A DNA stretch of 64,000 nt, taken from Streptomyces sp. WMMC500 (GTDB lineage Bacteria > Actinomycetota > Actinomycetes > Streptomycetales > Streptomycetaceae). Location of the stretch: contig NZ_CP114905.1 of the NCBI RefSeq assembly GCF_027497195.1, forward strand, positions 8,100,001-8,164,000. Direction: 5' to 3'. The stretch's first letter is position 1; each line of letters starts with the position of its first letter. The notes under the pieces were generated by a model. That model had not been told where the DNA came from. It saw only the letters and a program-made list of their open reading frames with translations, and searched no databases. Below, piece after piece: positions 33,438-41,990 of this stretch. Position numbers and translations under genes: made by a program.

Positions 33438-34250
33438 TCAGAAGAACTCGTCCAGCAGGGTGTAGAACTCCATCCGCGCCGGGTCGACGCGGACCTCGTC
33501 CGCACCCGCCGCGCGGTACGCGCGCAGGAACAGCTCGGCCGCCGCCGGGCCGTGCTGCGGGTTCAGGTTCTCGTCCGCGAGGCTGCGGAAGGCCAGGGCG
33601 AGGTCCAGGTGCCGGTCGGCGACGCCGAGGCGGCCCAGGTCGATGACGCCGGAGACCTCCAGCGTCCCGGGGTCGACCAGCACGTTCGGCGCGCACAGGT
33701 CGCCGTGGCAGACGACGAGGTCCTCGGCTGCGGGGCGGGTGCGCTCCAGCTCGGCGAGGAGGCCGGCGGCGCTCCGGCCGCGCCGCTCGGCGTCGAAGTC
33801 CCCCTCGTCCACGAGCCCGGCGGCGACCGCCGCGCCCGCGAGAGGCACCGTCACCGCCAGGTCCCGGACGAACGGGCAGCCGTCGACCGGTAGTCCATGC
33901 AGTCGGCGGGCGAACCGTGCCAGCGCCTCGACGGCTGCGCCCCGCAGGTGCTCCGGCCACGGTTCGGCGAGCGACCGCCCCGGCCGCGCCTCGGTCACCA
34001 GCCACGCCGTCCCGTCCGCCGCCCCGGCGTCGACCACCTCGGGCGCGGGCAGTCCCTGTGCCCGCAGCCATCCGGCGCACGCCGCCTCGTGCCGCAGACC
34101 TGCCCCGGGCCCGGCGTGCTCCTCCTCCGCCGCGGTCTTCACGAACAGCTCGCCGGGCCCGCTGAGCCGCCACACCCCGGCGCCCGACATGCCGTCGGTC
34201 ACCGGCCGCCAGTCGTACGCGGCGTACCTCGCCCGCAGCGCGGTCGTCAC
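33438..34250 (-). CDS. APH(3')-like aminoglycoside phosphotransferase
   Basis: A 270-residue kinase of the aminoglycoside phosphotransferase family. The nucleotide-binding Lys is in ELFVKTAAEEE, the catalytic loop is VCHGDLCAPNVLVD (HxDxxxxN) and the metal-binding Asp is in VIDLGRLGVADRHLDLALA, which resembles the APH(3') subfamily. It would phosphorylate an aminoglycoside, or a related small molecule, on a hydroxyl group. The GTG at 34250 overlaps the stop of the VOC gene (GTGA), so they are co-translated. No antibiotic biosynthesis cluster is present here. Resistance is plausible but untested. Confidence 0.82.
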   Translation of the reverse strand: MTTALRARYAAYDWRPVTDGMSGAGVWRLSGPGELFVKTAAEEEHAGPGAGLRHEAACAGWLRAQGLPAPEVVDAGAADGTAWLVTEARPGRSLAEPWPEHLRGAAVEALARFARRLHGLPVDGCPFVRDLAVTVPLAGAAVAAGLVDEGDFDAERRGRSAAGLLAELERTRPAAEDLVVCHGDLCAPNVLVDPGTLEVSGVIDLGRLGVADRHLDLALAFRSLADENLNPQHGPAAAELFLRAYRAAGADEVRVDPARMEFYTLLDEFF

Positions 34251-34600
34251 CGCTCCTTCTCGAAGACGCAGAACTCGTTGCCCTCGGGGTCGGCCATGAC
34301 GTGCCAGCCGATCTCGTCGTCCCGCCGGCGGACCATCGTCGCGCCCAGCGCCAGCAGCTCCTCCGGGGCACCCCAGACGTCGAGGTGTATCCGGTTCTTG
34401 ACCGTCTTCTCCTCCGGGACGGGATTGACCCAGATCAGCGGGCCGCGCCCGGCCGGGTCGTGGATGGGCACCGGCCACTCGGCCGGCCGCGGCTCGCCGG
34501 GGTCCTGCCGGCGGGCGTAGCCCAGGGCGGCGCACCACCAGTCGGCGAGCGCCTGGTGGTCCCGGGCGTCCAGCGCGAGATCCTTGAAGCGTGCGGGCAT
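34247..34600 (-). CDS. VOC/glyoxalase-like protein
   Basis: A 117-residue vicinal-oxygen-chelate protein with the beta-alpha-beta-beta-beta pattern (RFKDLALDARDHQALADWW, then RIHLDVWGAPEELLALGA and ADPEGNEFCVFE at the C-terminus), of the Glyoxalase_6 type common in actinobacteria. Such proteins include enzymes, resistance binders and proteins of unknown role. The ATG at 34600 is preferred, though an in-frame GTG at 34618 is possible; neither has a clear ribosome site. It overlaps the kinase gene by 4 nt, suggesting a joint role. Confidence 0.85.
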   Translation of the reverse strand: MPARFKDLALDARDHQALADWWCAALGYARRQDPGEPRPAEWPVPIHDPAGRGPLIWVNPVPEEKTVKNRIHLDVWGAPEELLALGATMVRRRDDEIGWHVMADPEGNEFCVFEKER

Positions 34601-34664
34601 ACGCGTGATCTTAACCACCCGCGGGCCGCCGGGGCCCGCCGCGGCGCGGGCCCCGGGGGTGCCG

Positions 34665-35975
34665 TCAGCGGTAGAGGAGGTGGCGCCGGCGGCGCCGGGC
34701 GAAGTCGGCCAGTTCCTCCCGCCAGGCCGCCACGACCTCGGCCACGTCCCGGCCCTCGTCGATCATCGTGCGCATCCGCGGCGAGCCCGACAGCTTGTCG
34801 ATCCAGAACGGCCGCTGGGGATCCCAACTGTCCTGCCGCCAGGCGAACTCCGCGTAACGCCTCGCCTCCACGAGCATCGCCACCGCCGCGGTCACCGGCT
34901 CGTAGTGCCGCCGGTCGACGACGTGCACCTGCACGCCGGCGCACGTCTCGCCCTCGTGCTTGCCGAACGTCGGCACGAAGTACGCCTCGCGGAACTCCAC
35001 CCCCGGCAGGTCGCGCGCGTTGAGCCGGTCGCTGTAGTGGTAGTCCAGGTACGGCGCGCCGATCCACTCGAACGGGCGCGTGGTGCCGCGGCCCTCGGAG
35101 AGGTTGGTGCCCTCGAAGAAGCAGGTGCCCGCGTACACCAGCGCCGTGTCGGCGGTCGGCATGTTCGGCGACGGCGGCACCCAGGGCAGGTCGTTGTCCT
35201 GGGCGTACGACTCCGGGTCCCAGCCCCGTACCCGTACCACCTCCAGCTCCACCCGGCCGCCGGCGCCCTCGTCCGGCAGCAGTTCGCCGTTGAAGTAGCG
35301 GGCCAGCTCGCCGACCGTCATGCCGTGCTGCTGGACGATCGGCTTGAGGCCCACGCCGGAGGTGAAGCCCGGGGTCATCATCGCGCCGTCGGCACGGCGG
35401 CCGATCGGGTTGGGGCGGTCGAGGACGACGAAGGCGGCGCCGGTGTCGCGGGCGGCGACCATCGCGTGGTACATGGTCCAGATGTAGGTGTAGAAGCGCG
35501 CGCCGACGTCCTGGATGTCGAAGACGATCGTGTCCGCACCGGCCTTGGTGAACAGCTCGGCCATCTTCGCGGCGTTCGCGCCGTACGCGTCGTAGACCGT
35601 CAGGCCCGTGCGCGGGTCGATGGTCTCCGGCTCGGCCTCCCCGGCCTGCGCGCTGCCGCGGAATCCGTGTTCCGGGCCGAACACGCCGGCGATGTCGAGG
35701 GTGCCGGAGGCGTGCATGGAGTCGACGACGTGGCGGGTGTCGCGCAGGACGCCGGTCGGGTTGCTGACGATGCCCAGCCGGCGGTCGCGCAGCAGGGACC
35801 AGCCCTGCGCGGCGGCGGCGTCGGCGCCGGTCAGCACCTCGCCGGGCCGCCCGCCGCCGCGAGCGTGCGCGGCGGCTGCCCCGCCGGGTGCGGCGCCGGC
35901 GAGCAGGGGGGCGGCCGCGCCGGCGGCGGTGCCCGTCAGGAGCGTACGGCGGGACGGTGCGGAAGGTCTCGGCAT
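34665..35975 (-). CDS. namZ: Exo-beta-N-acetylmuramidase NamZ (DUF1343)
   Basis: A 436-residue exported protein with a twin-arginine-type signal (SRRTLLTGTAAGAAAPLL). The mature part is a full DUF1343 domain: LGIVSNPTGVLRDTRHVVD, VFGPEHGFRGSAQAGE, DTIVFDIQDVGARFYTY, FVVLDRPNPIGRRADG, YAGTCFFEGTNLSEGRGTT and EAYFVPTFGKHEGETCAGVQ. NamZ (glycoside hydrolase family 171) removes terminal N-acetylmuramic acid from peptidoglycan fragments outside the cell. The ATG at 35975 has no good ribosome site. A near-perfect 20-bp palindrome lies 53 nt upstream. No MurNAc uptake genes are adjacent. Confidence 0.88.
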   Translation of the reverse strand: MPRPSAPSRRTLLTGTAAGAAAPLLAGAAPGGAAAAHARGGGRPGEVLTGADAAAAQGWSLLRDRRLGIVSNPTGVLRDTRHVVDSMHASGTLDIAGVFGPEHGFRGSAQAGEAEPETIDPRTGLTVYDAYGANAAKMAELFTKAGADTIVFDIQDVGARFYTYIWTMYHAMVAARDTGAAFVVLDRPNPIGRRADGAMMTPGFTSGVGLKPIVQQHGMTVGELARYFNGELLPDEGAGGRVELEVVRVRGWDPESYAQDNDLPWVPPSPNMPTADTALVYAGTCFFEGTNLSEGRGTTRPFEWIGAPYLDYHYSDRLNARDLPGVEFREAYFVPTFGKHEGETCAGVQVHVVDRRHYEPVTAAVAMLVEARRYAEFAWRQDSWDPQRPFWIDKLSGSPRMRTMIDEGRDVAEVVAAWREELADFARRRRRHLLYR

Positions 35976-36027
35976 GGCGGAGAAGCTAACCGACCGCGGG
36001 GGAGGCGACCAGGGGCCCGGCGGGTTG

Positions 36028-36047
36028 CCAGAGGTGTACAACTCTGG
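36028..36047. promoter_or_regulatory. 20-bp palindrome with TGTACA centre
   Basis: CCAGAG and CTCTGG arms surround TGTACA, giving 18 of 20 symmetric positions. It lies 53 nt upstream of namZ in the 371-nt divergent region before the patatin gene. The form suits a GntR- or RpiR-type dimer. I see no gene in the rest of that region. Confidence 0.5.
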
Positions 36048-36346
36048 TGGCGGCAGGCGACCGGGTCCTGTGTCTCCCGGAGCTACGGCGAAGTGACGAG
36101 GAGCGCTCTGCAGCACAAGTCGGGGGCGACCCGTGGGGGTTCGCGCTGCTGCTGAAGTTCCGAAGGGGTGTACGCCATGTGGTAGGCGGCGAAAGGCCGG
36201 CCGGCGGTACTCTCGCGCTCTCAGGCGGCTCCGTCCCGGCACCGGCGGGCCACCGCCCCCCGGGCGGGGCCATCCGGGTGCCACCCGCCCCCCGCCCGGC
36301 GCAGCACCGCGCGCCGGGCGCCGGTGGCCCGGTCTACGGTCGCCAC

Positions 36347-38854
36347 ATGGCGCCCGCAACGCCGCACAGCGAGCCGAGCCCCGTCCCGCCGACCACGCCG
36401 CCCGCGTCGAGCCCGTCGGGCGACACCCAGACACGCGTCGCCCTGGTGATGAACGGCGGGGTCAGCCTCGCCGTGTGGATGGGCGGCGTCACCCACGAGT
36501 TGGACCTGCTGTGCCAGGCGTCGCGAGGGGACCGCAAGCGCGTCCCGGCCGGCAAGGACGCCGGCGTCCTGGCGCTCTGGCGCGAGCTGACGGACCAGGC
36601 GAGGAGCGAGTTCCTCGTGGACATCGTCTCCGGCACCTCGGCGGGCGGCCTGAACGGCCTGATCCTGGCCACCGCACTGGGCCGCCGGGCGGCGCTGCCG
36701 CGCCTGCGCGACGTCTGGGAGCGGTCCGCCGCCCTGGAACAGCTCCGGGGAAACCCCTCGGAGCCGAGCCTGCTCAGTGGCCACGCCTTCCGCGAGAAGA
36801 TCGAGGCCGAGGTGCGGCGGATCGGCGAGAGCGACGCGGGCGTGAGGCCGCCGCAGCCGGTCACGCTGTTCGTCACGGCCACCGCGCTGGACGGGCTTCC
36901 ACGCTCCTACACGGACGGCTTCGGCAACCACTTCGACGTCCGCGACCACCGCCGCCTCTACCGCTTCGCCTGCGAGACGAGACTGCGCTACGCGAGGAGC
37001 GGCGACGGCGACGGCGACCGCGAGGAGCGATGCGCCGAGCCCGGCGTGACCTGGCGATTCATGCCCCACGAGGTGAACGACTTCAACCGGCACAGGACCG
37101 ACCACCTGGTCACGGCCGCCCGGGCCACCGCAAGTTTCCCCGTCGCGTTCTCGCCCATCAGCGAGCGGTGCCTGATCGACAACCGGGAGATTCCCCAACT
37201 CTCCCGCAACGACCGGGCGAGCTGCGTCATCGACGGCGGCATCCTCAACAACGCCCCCTTCCTGCCGGTCCTTGAGACGATCACCCGGCGTCCGCTCGCG
37301 AACAAGCCCGTGCGGCGAGTGCTGGTGTTCGTCGTCCCGACGGCCGGGCGGCTCGGACGGGAGAAGGCCGGCGCCGAGCAATGCGAGGACACCCCGTGGA
37401 TGAGGGTCGGGATCAGCGCCATGAGCTACCGAAGCGAGGCGGATCTGCGATCCGGCACGGAGGAAGTCTGGCGGCGCGTCGCGGGAGACGCGAAGGACAC
37501 GCAGCTCGGGCTGTTCGAGCGCGCCCGCCTGGACCCGCGCCTGGCCGGCACCCTCATGGACATGGCCGGCAGGGCGCTGCCCGAGTACCGCCGCAACCGT
37601 GTCCGGGGCGTGCTGGCCGAACTCCGCAGGGAACTCGCCGACGCCCGGTCGGTCACCACGCTGGCGCGCGACCCGGAGCCGGCCTCCGGCCCCATCGAGG
37701 CCGTCCTGAACGGCGACCCCCTGTGGGTGCCGCGGGACTCGGAACGGGAGCTGTCCCAGCCCTGGGCCGATGGCTGGCGCTGGGGACTGGGCACCTGCGA
37801 ACGCGTCCTGCAGAGCCTCCAGGACAACCTGCGGGATCTGCCCCGCGCCCACATCGAGCTGAGCCATGAGCAGCGCAGGGCGCTGGCCCGCGGCGCCACG
37901 CGGGTCAGCGCGGGGCTGACGAAGGCGCTGGCCGTCAACGCCGCCGTCCGCGAGGAGGTGCGGCGGCGCGTCCCGGCCGAGCGCGCCGACACCCTGCCCG
38001 ACGAGGAGGCGGCCGAACTCATCCAGCAGACCTTCACCCTGATGCGGATCCCCCAGCAACTCGGTGCCCTCGTAGCCGAGGCGGCGCAGGACTACACCGA
38101 AGCACTCCGGGCGGCGGGGCAGGGCGGCTGGCAAGACGCGACGGGCGCCGTGCAGGTGTGCCTGGCCGTCGACGTCCTCACCCGCGCCTTCGCCTCGCCG
38201 CAGGCCATGGTCGAACCCCTCGGCCCGGGCTTCGACTTCCTGCGGCTCGGGCCCGACGCCATGAGCCCGCTGTTCAACGAGGACAGGTTCGCCGACATCG
38301 GCGCCCGCAAGCTGTACGGGCTGCGCTTCGGGCACTTCGGCGCCTTCGTCCACGCCCCCTGGCGTGCCTCGGACTTCACTTGGGGACGCCTGGACGCCGC
38401 CCACCACCTGCTGCGCCTGTTCGGCCTGCCCCCCGCCGAGCGCCGGTCGTGGGAGGAACGCCTCCACGACGCGATCCTGCGCGCCGAGGCACCGGAGGGC
38501 GAGGACCACCGTGACTGGATGTACCGCCACCTGCACCAGTTGCGGGAGCCGACGGACAACGGACTGCTGCGGGAGCTCAAGAAGGACCGGAAGACCTCCG
38601 GCAGCGCCTGGAGGTCCCTTCGCCAGCTCACCAGGGAGTCGCTCCGCCTGCTCCCCCTGCGCCCCCGGGCCCTCCTGGCCGTCCGCGCCCTCACCAAGCC
38701 CATGCGGAACGCCGCGTGGCGCGCGTACCTGAGAGACCCGCGCACCGTGCGGAACCGCGTGAAACGGGCGGCGTACGCGACGATCACCACGCTGGCCCTG
38801 GTGGTGCTGCTGCTCGGCGGCGTGCTGGGCTGGGCCTTGGAGCGGATCACCTGA
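36347..38854 (+). CDS. Large patatin-like phospholipase (DUF3376 type)
   Basis: An 835-residue patatin-fold lipase. The oxyanion loop is NGGVSLAVWMGG, the nucleophile Ser98 is in VSGTSAGGLNG and the dyad Asp296 is in VIDGGILNNAPF, so the Ser-Asp dyad is intact. A long helical C-terminal region follows, ending in a membrane helix (TTLALVVLLLGGVLGWAL) near residues 812-830, so it is probably anchored at the membrane as a phospholipase. Patatins occur in lipid turnover, toxicity and anti-phage systems; no nucleotide-signalling gene is nearby, so a CBASS role is not supported. The start at 36347 has no clear ribosome site. Confidence 0.87.
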   Translation: MAPATPHSEPSPVPPTTPPASSPSGDTQTRVALVMNGGVSLAVWMGGVTHELDLLCQASRGDRKRVPAGKDAGVLALWRELTDQARSEFLVDIVSGTSAGGLNGLILATALGRRAALPRLRDVWERSAALEQLRGNPSEPSLLSGHAFREKIEAEVRRIGESDAGVRPPQPVTLFVTATALDGLPRSYTDGFGNHFDVRDHRRLYRFACETRLRYARSGDGDGDREERCAEPGVTWRFMPHEVNDFNRHRTDHLVTAARATASFPVAFSPISERCLIDNREIPQLSRNDRASCVIDGGILNNAPFLPVLETITRRPLANKPVRRVLVFVVPTAGRLGREKAGAEQCEDTPWMRVGISAMSYRSEADLRSGTEEVWRRVAGDAKDTQLGLFERARLDPRLAGTLMDMAGRALPEYRRNRVRGVLAELRRELADARSVTTLARDPEPASGPIEAVLNGDPLWVPRDSERELSQPWADGWRWGLGTCERVLQSLQDNLRDLPRAHIELSHEQRRALARGATRVSAGLTKALAVNAAVREEVRRRVPAERADTLPDEEAAELIQQTFTLMRIPQQLGALVAEAAQDYTEALRAAGQGGWQDATGAVQVCLAVDVLTRAFASPQAMVEPLGPGFDFLRLGPDAMSPLFNEDRFADIGARKLYGLRFGHFGAFVHAPWRASDFTWGRLDAAHHLLRLFGLPPAERRSWEERLHDAILRAEAPEGEDHRDWMYRHLHQLREPTDNGLLRELKKDRKTSGSAWRSLRQLTRESLRLLPLRPRALLAVRALTKPMRNAAWRAYLRDPRTVRNRVKRAAYATITTLALVVLLLGGVLGWALERIT

Positions 38855-38869
38855 GAGCGCCGAGCCGTC

Positions 38870-39770
38870 TCGCCGGGATGCGTCTCCCGCCGCTTCGTCC
38901 GCCTCCTCGACGAGCTGACGGACCCCCTTCCCGCCGAGGCCCCGGGCATCGCCACCGTCGTCGAGGAACTGTCCCGTACGCCGGTCAGGACGGAGCCCGC
39001 CGCGCCGTCATCCCTCCCCGGCCCGCCGGACCGCGCGCGACGCCTGGTCAAGGAAACCCGCGCGGCCGCCCTGGCCTACCTGGAACGCACGGTCGACCCG
39101 GAGCGGGATGACCGGCTGATCCCCGGCGACCTGACCGCCTTCGAGACCAATCCGCCGTCGGTCGCGCACGGCGCGGCCGGCGTCCTGCACGCGTTCAGCC
39201 GCATGTGCGGAGAGGCGCCCCCGGAACCGGTGGCGTGGACGACGCGGAAGAAGGTGACGAACGAGCAGTATCCCCGGGCTTGTACGCCGGGCAGGCGGGC
39301 ATCGCGTGGGTGCTTCACGAACTGGGCCACTCGGACGACGCCGTCCTGATCATGCGCGACGCACGGCGTCACGAGCTGCTCATGAGGACCCCCGACGTCC
39401 TCCACGGCGCGGCCGGGCCCTGGCGGTGCACACTGGCGTGACCGGAACGGTGACATCCCGCTCGGGTGCGCCCGCGGTGGGAGCGGCATCGCCCTTTTCC
39501 TGCTGATGCTGCACCGGGCCACCGGCGACGAGCGGCCCCTCGCCACAGGACGCTCGGCGCTGGGCTTCGACCTCGGCCACGCGGTCTGGCAGGGGGAGGA
39601 ACTCGCCGGATTCCCGGCCCTGATGCCGCAGGACGTCCCCGCGGAGCTGATCGTGCCACGGTGTTACTGGGACTCCGGGTCCGCCGGGATTCTCACCACC
39701 CTGGCCCGCTACCTGACCGCCGTCGCGGAACACGACATGTCACTTCGCCGTCGCTTCGGGAGAACAGGGC
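38870..39770 (+). pseudogene. Decayed lanthionine-cyclase domain of a LanKC-type synthetase
   Basis: No intact reading frame exists, but three stretches match, in order, the C-terminal cyclase region of kinase-fused (class III/IV-like) lanthipeptide synthetases. First frame: DRLIPGDLTAFETNP and VAHGAAGVLHAFSRM. Next, shifted by one base: PGLYAGQAGIAWVLHELGH, IMRDARRHELLMRTPDV, LHGAAG. Then back in the first frame: PLGCARGGSGIALFLL, LHRATGDE and YWDSGSAGILTTLARYL. A missing C in the run at 39272-39275 explains the first shift; a segment between 39420 and 39425 is lost. The lyase and kinase domains and the end of the cyclase are absent. It begins in the patatin frame just after its stop. Confidence 0.75.
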
Positions 39771-39784
39771 CGGCTGACGGGGTG

Positions 39785-40420
39785 TCAGTCTGTGACGAGC
39801 ACGACCTCCAGCGTCCGCGGCCCGTGCACCCCCTCCACCCGGTCCAGCTCGATGTCGCTGGTCGCCGACGGCCCGGAGATCCACGTCAGCGGCCGGGCCG
39901 GGTCCAGCCGCTCCATCGCCTGCGGCAGCGAGTCCACCACCTGCTCCGGCACCCGCACCACGCACACGTGGTGGTCGGGGATCAGCGTGATCCGCCGCCT
40001 GCCCTGGCCGGGCCCGGCGTCCAGCACGAGTGTGCCCGTCTCCGCGACGGCCAGCGCGCAGCCCGTCAGCACGCTGTCGACGGCGTCCAGCTCCCGGGCG
40101 GTTGCGGCGGCCCGGTCGGGCACGCGGTCGGCGTCGACCGCGGCGGTCCAGGCCGGCGGCAGCCCGTCCGGTACGAGCAGGGTCCGCGTGCCCCGCTCGG
40201 CGAACAGCCGCGCCAGCAGCTCCGGCAGGCCGGCCGCGTCCGTACGGTGCACGAGGGCGCGGTAGTCGGCGAGGTTCTCCGCGAGCAGGTCCGCGGACTC
40301 GGCGGGGGAGCGGTCGCCGTGCACGCGCAGGTAGTCGCGCGGCACCGGCGGCCCGGGTGTGCCCGCGGCGTCGCGGGTGGCGGCCCGTACCCGCGCGAGG
40401 ATCGTCTCCCTGCTGCTCAC
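39785..40420 (-). CDS. lutC: Lactate utilisation protein LutC
   Basis: A 211-residue LutC/YkgG-family (DUF162) protein, the third subunit of the LutABC L-lactate oxidising system that passes electrons from lactate to the chain while forming pyruvate. The conserved part runs from TLLVPDGLPPAW through the core CALAVAETGTLVLDAGPGQGRR, ITLIPDHHVCVV and VDSLPQAME. The GTG start at 40420 follows AAGGG-type purines. It closes the operon of rhamnosidase, rhaI, aldolase/dehydrogenase, rhaB, lutA, lutB and lutC. A LanC-like pseudogene follows on the other strand. Confidence 0.92.
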   Translation of the reverse strand: MSSRETILARVRAATRDAAGTPGPPVPRDYLRVHGDRSPAESADLLAENLADYRALVHRTDAAGLPELLARLFAERGTRTLLVPDGLPPAWTAAVDADRVPDRAAATARELDAVDSVLTGCALAVAETGTLVLDAGPGQGRRRITLIPDHHVCVVRVPEQVVDSLPQAMERLDPARPLTWISGPSATSDIELDRVEGVHGPRTLEVVLVTD

Positions 40421-40436
40421 GGCGTATCCCTTCCCC

Positions 40437-41990
40437 TCACGAGCCCGCTCCCCGGGTGCGCCGCCACCAGGCGCGGAACGACTCCGGCGGCACCGTCGGC
40501 AGCTCCCGGCTCGCCGACCACGCTTTTCCCGGGCCCGGAAGCCGGCGCGGGTGCAGCCGCCGGGTGCCGGTGGTGGTGCGCAGCACCGCGCCCCAGGCGC
40601 GCGGGTGGGCCATCGTCCAGCGCGCCGCGCGCATCGCGGCCCGCTCCGCGGCGTGCCCCTTCGCCGGCTTGATCACTGCCTTCGTCCCGCGCACCGTGTA
40701 CGCGCCGCCCTCCGCGACCCGCGTGCGCAGGTGCACCAGCACCTCGGGGATGTCGATCGCGACCGGACACACCTCGTAGCACGCCCCGCACAGCGTCGAG
40801 GCGTACGGCAGCGAGGCGTCCAGCGCGCTGGCGGTGCCACGCAGTTGGGGGGTGAGGATCGCCCCGATCGGGCCCGGGTAGGCGGAGCCGTACGCGTGCC
40901 CGCCGGCGCGCTCGTACACCGGGCAGACGTTGAGGCACGCCGAGCACCTGATGCACCGCAGCGCCTGGCGTCCGACCCGGTCGGCCAGCGTGTCGGTGCG
41001 CCCGTTGTCGAGCAGGACGAGGTGGAAGTCGCGCGGCCCGTCGTCCTCGGCGGGGCCGGTCCAGGTGCTCGTGTACGGGTTCATCCGCTCGGCGGTCGAG
41101 GAGCGCGGCAGCAGTTGGAGGAAGACCTCCAGATCGCGCCAGGTCGGCACCACCTTCTCGATGCCGACGACGGAGATCAGCGTCTGCGGCAGCGTGAGGC
41201 ACATCCGGCCGTTGCCCTCGGACTCCAGCACCACCAGCGTGCCCGTCTCGGCGACCATGAAGTTCGCCCCGGAGACGGCGACCCGGGCGCCGAGGAACTT
41301 CTCCCGCAGGTGCAGCCGCGCCGCCTCGGCCAGTTCCGCGGGCCGGTCGCCGAGCCCGGCGGGCGCGGGGCGGCCCCAGTCGCCCATGCGGTCGCGGAAG
41401 ACGTCGCGGATCTCGCCGCGGTTCTTGTGGATGGCGGGGACCAGGATGTGCGACGGCTCGTCGTCGGCGAGCTGCACGATCAGCTCGGCGAGGTCCGTCT
41501 CGTACGCGCGGATGCCGGCCGCCGCCAGCGCCTCGTTCAGCCCGATCTCCTGCGTGGCCATCGACTTGACCTTGACCACCTCGTCGGCGCCGGTCTCCCG
41601 CACCAGCCGGGTGACGATCGCGTTGGCCTCCGCGGCGTCGACGGCCCAGTGCACGTGCCCGCCCGCGGCGGTCACCGCCGCCTCCAACTGCTCCAGATAG
41701 CGGTCCAGGTGGCGCAGCGTGTCGTCCTTGATGGCGGCGCCCGCCGCGCGCAGCCGGTCCCAGTCGGCGAGTTCGGCGACGGCCGCCGCGCGCTTGCCGC
41801 GGATGGTGTGCGTGGCGTGGGTGAGGTTGGCGCGCAGGGTGGCGTCGGCGGTGGCCGCGGCGGCGGCCCGCGGGAAGGCCGCGGGGCGCCCGCGCGGCAT
41901 GCCCAGGAACGTCCGGGCGTCCCCGGGCCCCGCTGTCTGTGCCGTCTGTGCTGTTTTGGAACTCTCTGCGCTGCCGCGGGTGCCGGTCAC
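40437..41990 (-). CDS. lutB: Lactate utilisation Fe-S protein LutB
   Basis: A 517-residue LutB/YkgF protein. The N-terminal DUF162-like domain includes TGADEVVKVKSMATQEIGLN and ANFMVAETGTLVVLESEGNGR. The C-terminal ferredoxin-like domain carries two Cys clusters, CIRCSACLNVCPVY and LCGACYEVCPV, for [4Fe-4S] centres. It works with LutA and LutC to oxidise L-lactate to pyruvate. The GTG at 41990 overlaps the lutA stop (GTGA), so translation is coupled. Length is normal for the family. The N-terminal extension of about 25 residues is Thr/Ser/Ala-rich and probably disordered. Confidence 0.93.
   Translation of the reverse strand: MTGTRGSAESSKTAQTAQTAGPGDARTFLGMPRGRPAAFPRAAAAATADATLRANLTHATHTIRGKRAAAVAELADWDRLRAAGAAIKDDTLRHLDRYLEQLEAAVTAAGGHVHWAVDAAEANAIVTRLVRETGADEVVKVKSMATQEIGLNEALAAAGIRAYETDLAELIVQLADDEPSHILVPAIHKNRGEIRDVFRDRMGDWGRPAPAGLGDRPAELAEAARLHLREKFLGARVAVSGANFMVAETGTLVVLESEGNGRMCLTLPQTLISVVGIEKVVPTWRDLEVFLQLLPRSSTAERMNPYTSTWTGPAEDDGPRDFHLVLLDNGRTDTLADRVGRQALRCIRCSACLNVCPVYERAGGHAYGSAYPGPIGAILTPQLRGTASALDASLPYASTLCGACYEVCPVAIDIPEVLVHLRTRVAEGGAYTVRGTKAVIKPAKGHAAERAAMRAARWTMAHPRAWGAVLRTTTGTRRLHPRRLPGPGKAWSASRELPTVPPESFRAWWRRTRGAGS

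Noticed and set aside
36347..38854. Patatin as effector of a CBASS-type anti-phage system
   Set aside because: No cyclic nucleotide synthase or ubiquitin-like/trafficking gene is adjacent, and the long membrane-anchored form is common in ordinary actinobacterial genomes.
39506..40672. A 388-codon plus frame covering the lutC region
   Set aside because: Its first part is the last piece of the LanC-like pseudogene and the rest is antisense to lutC, whose product has clear family motifs.
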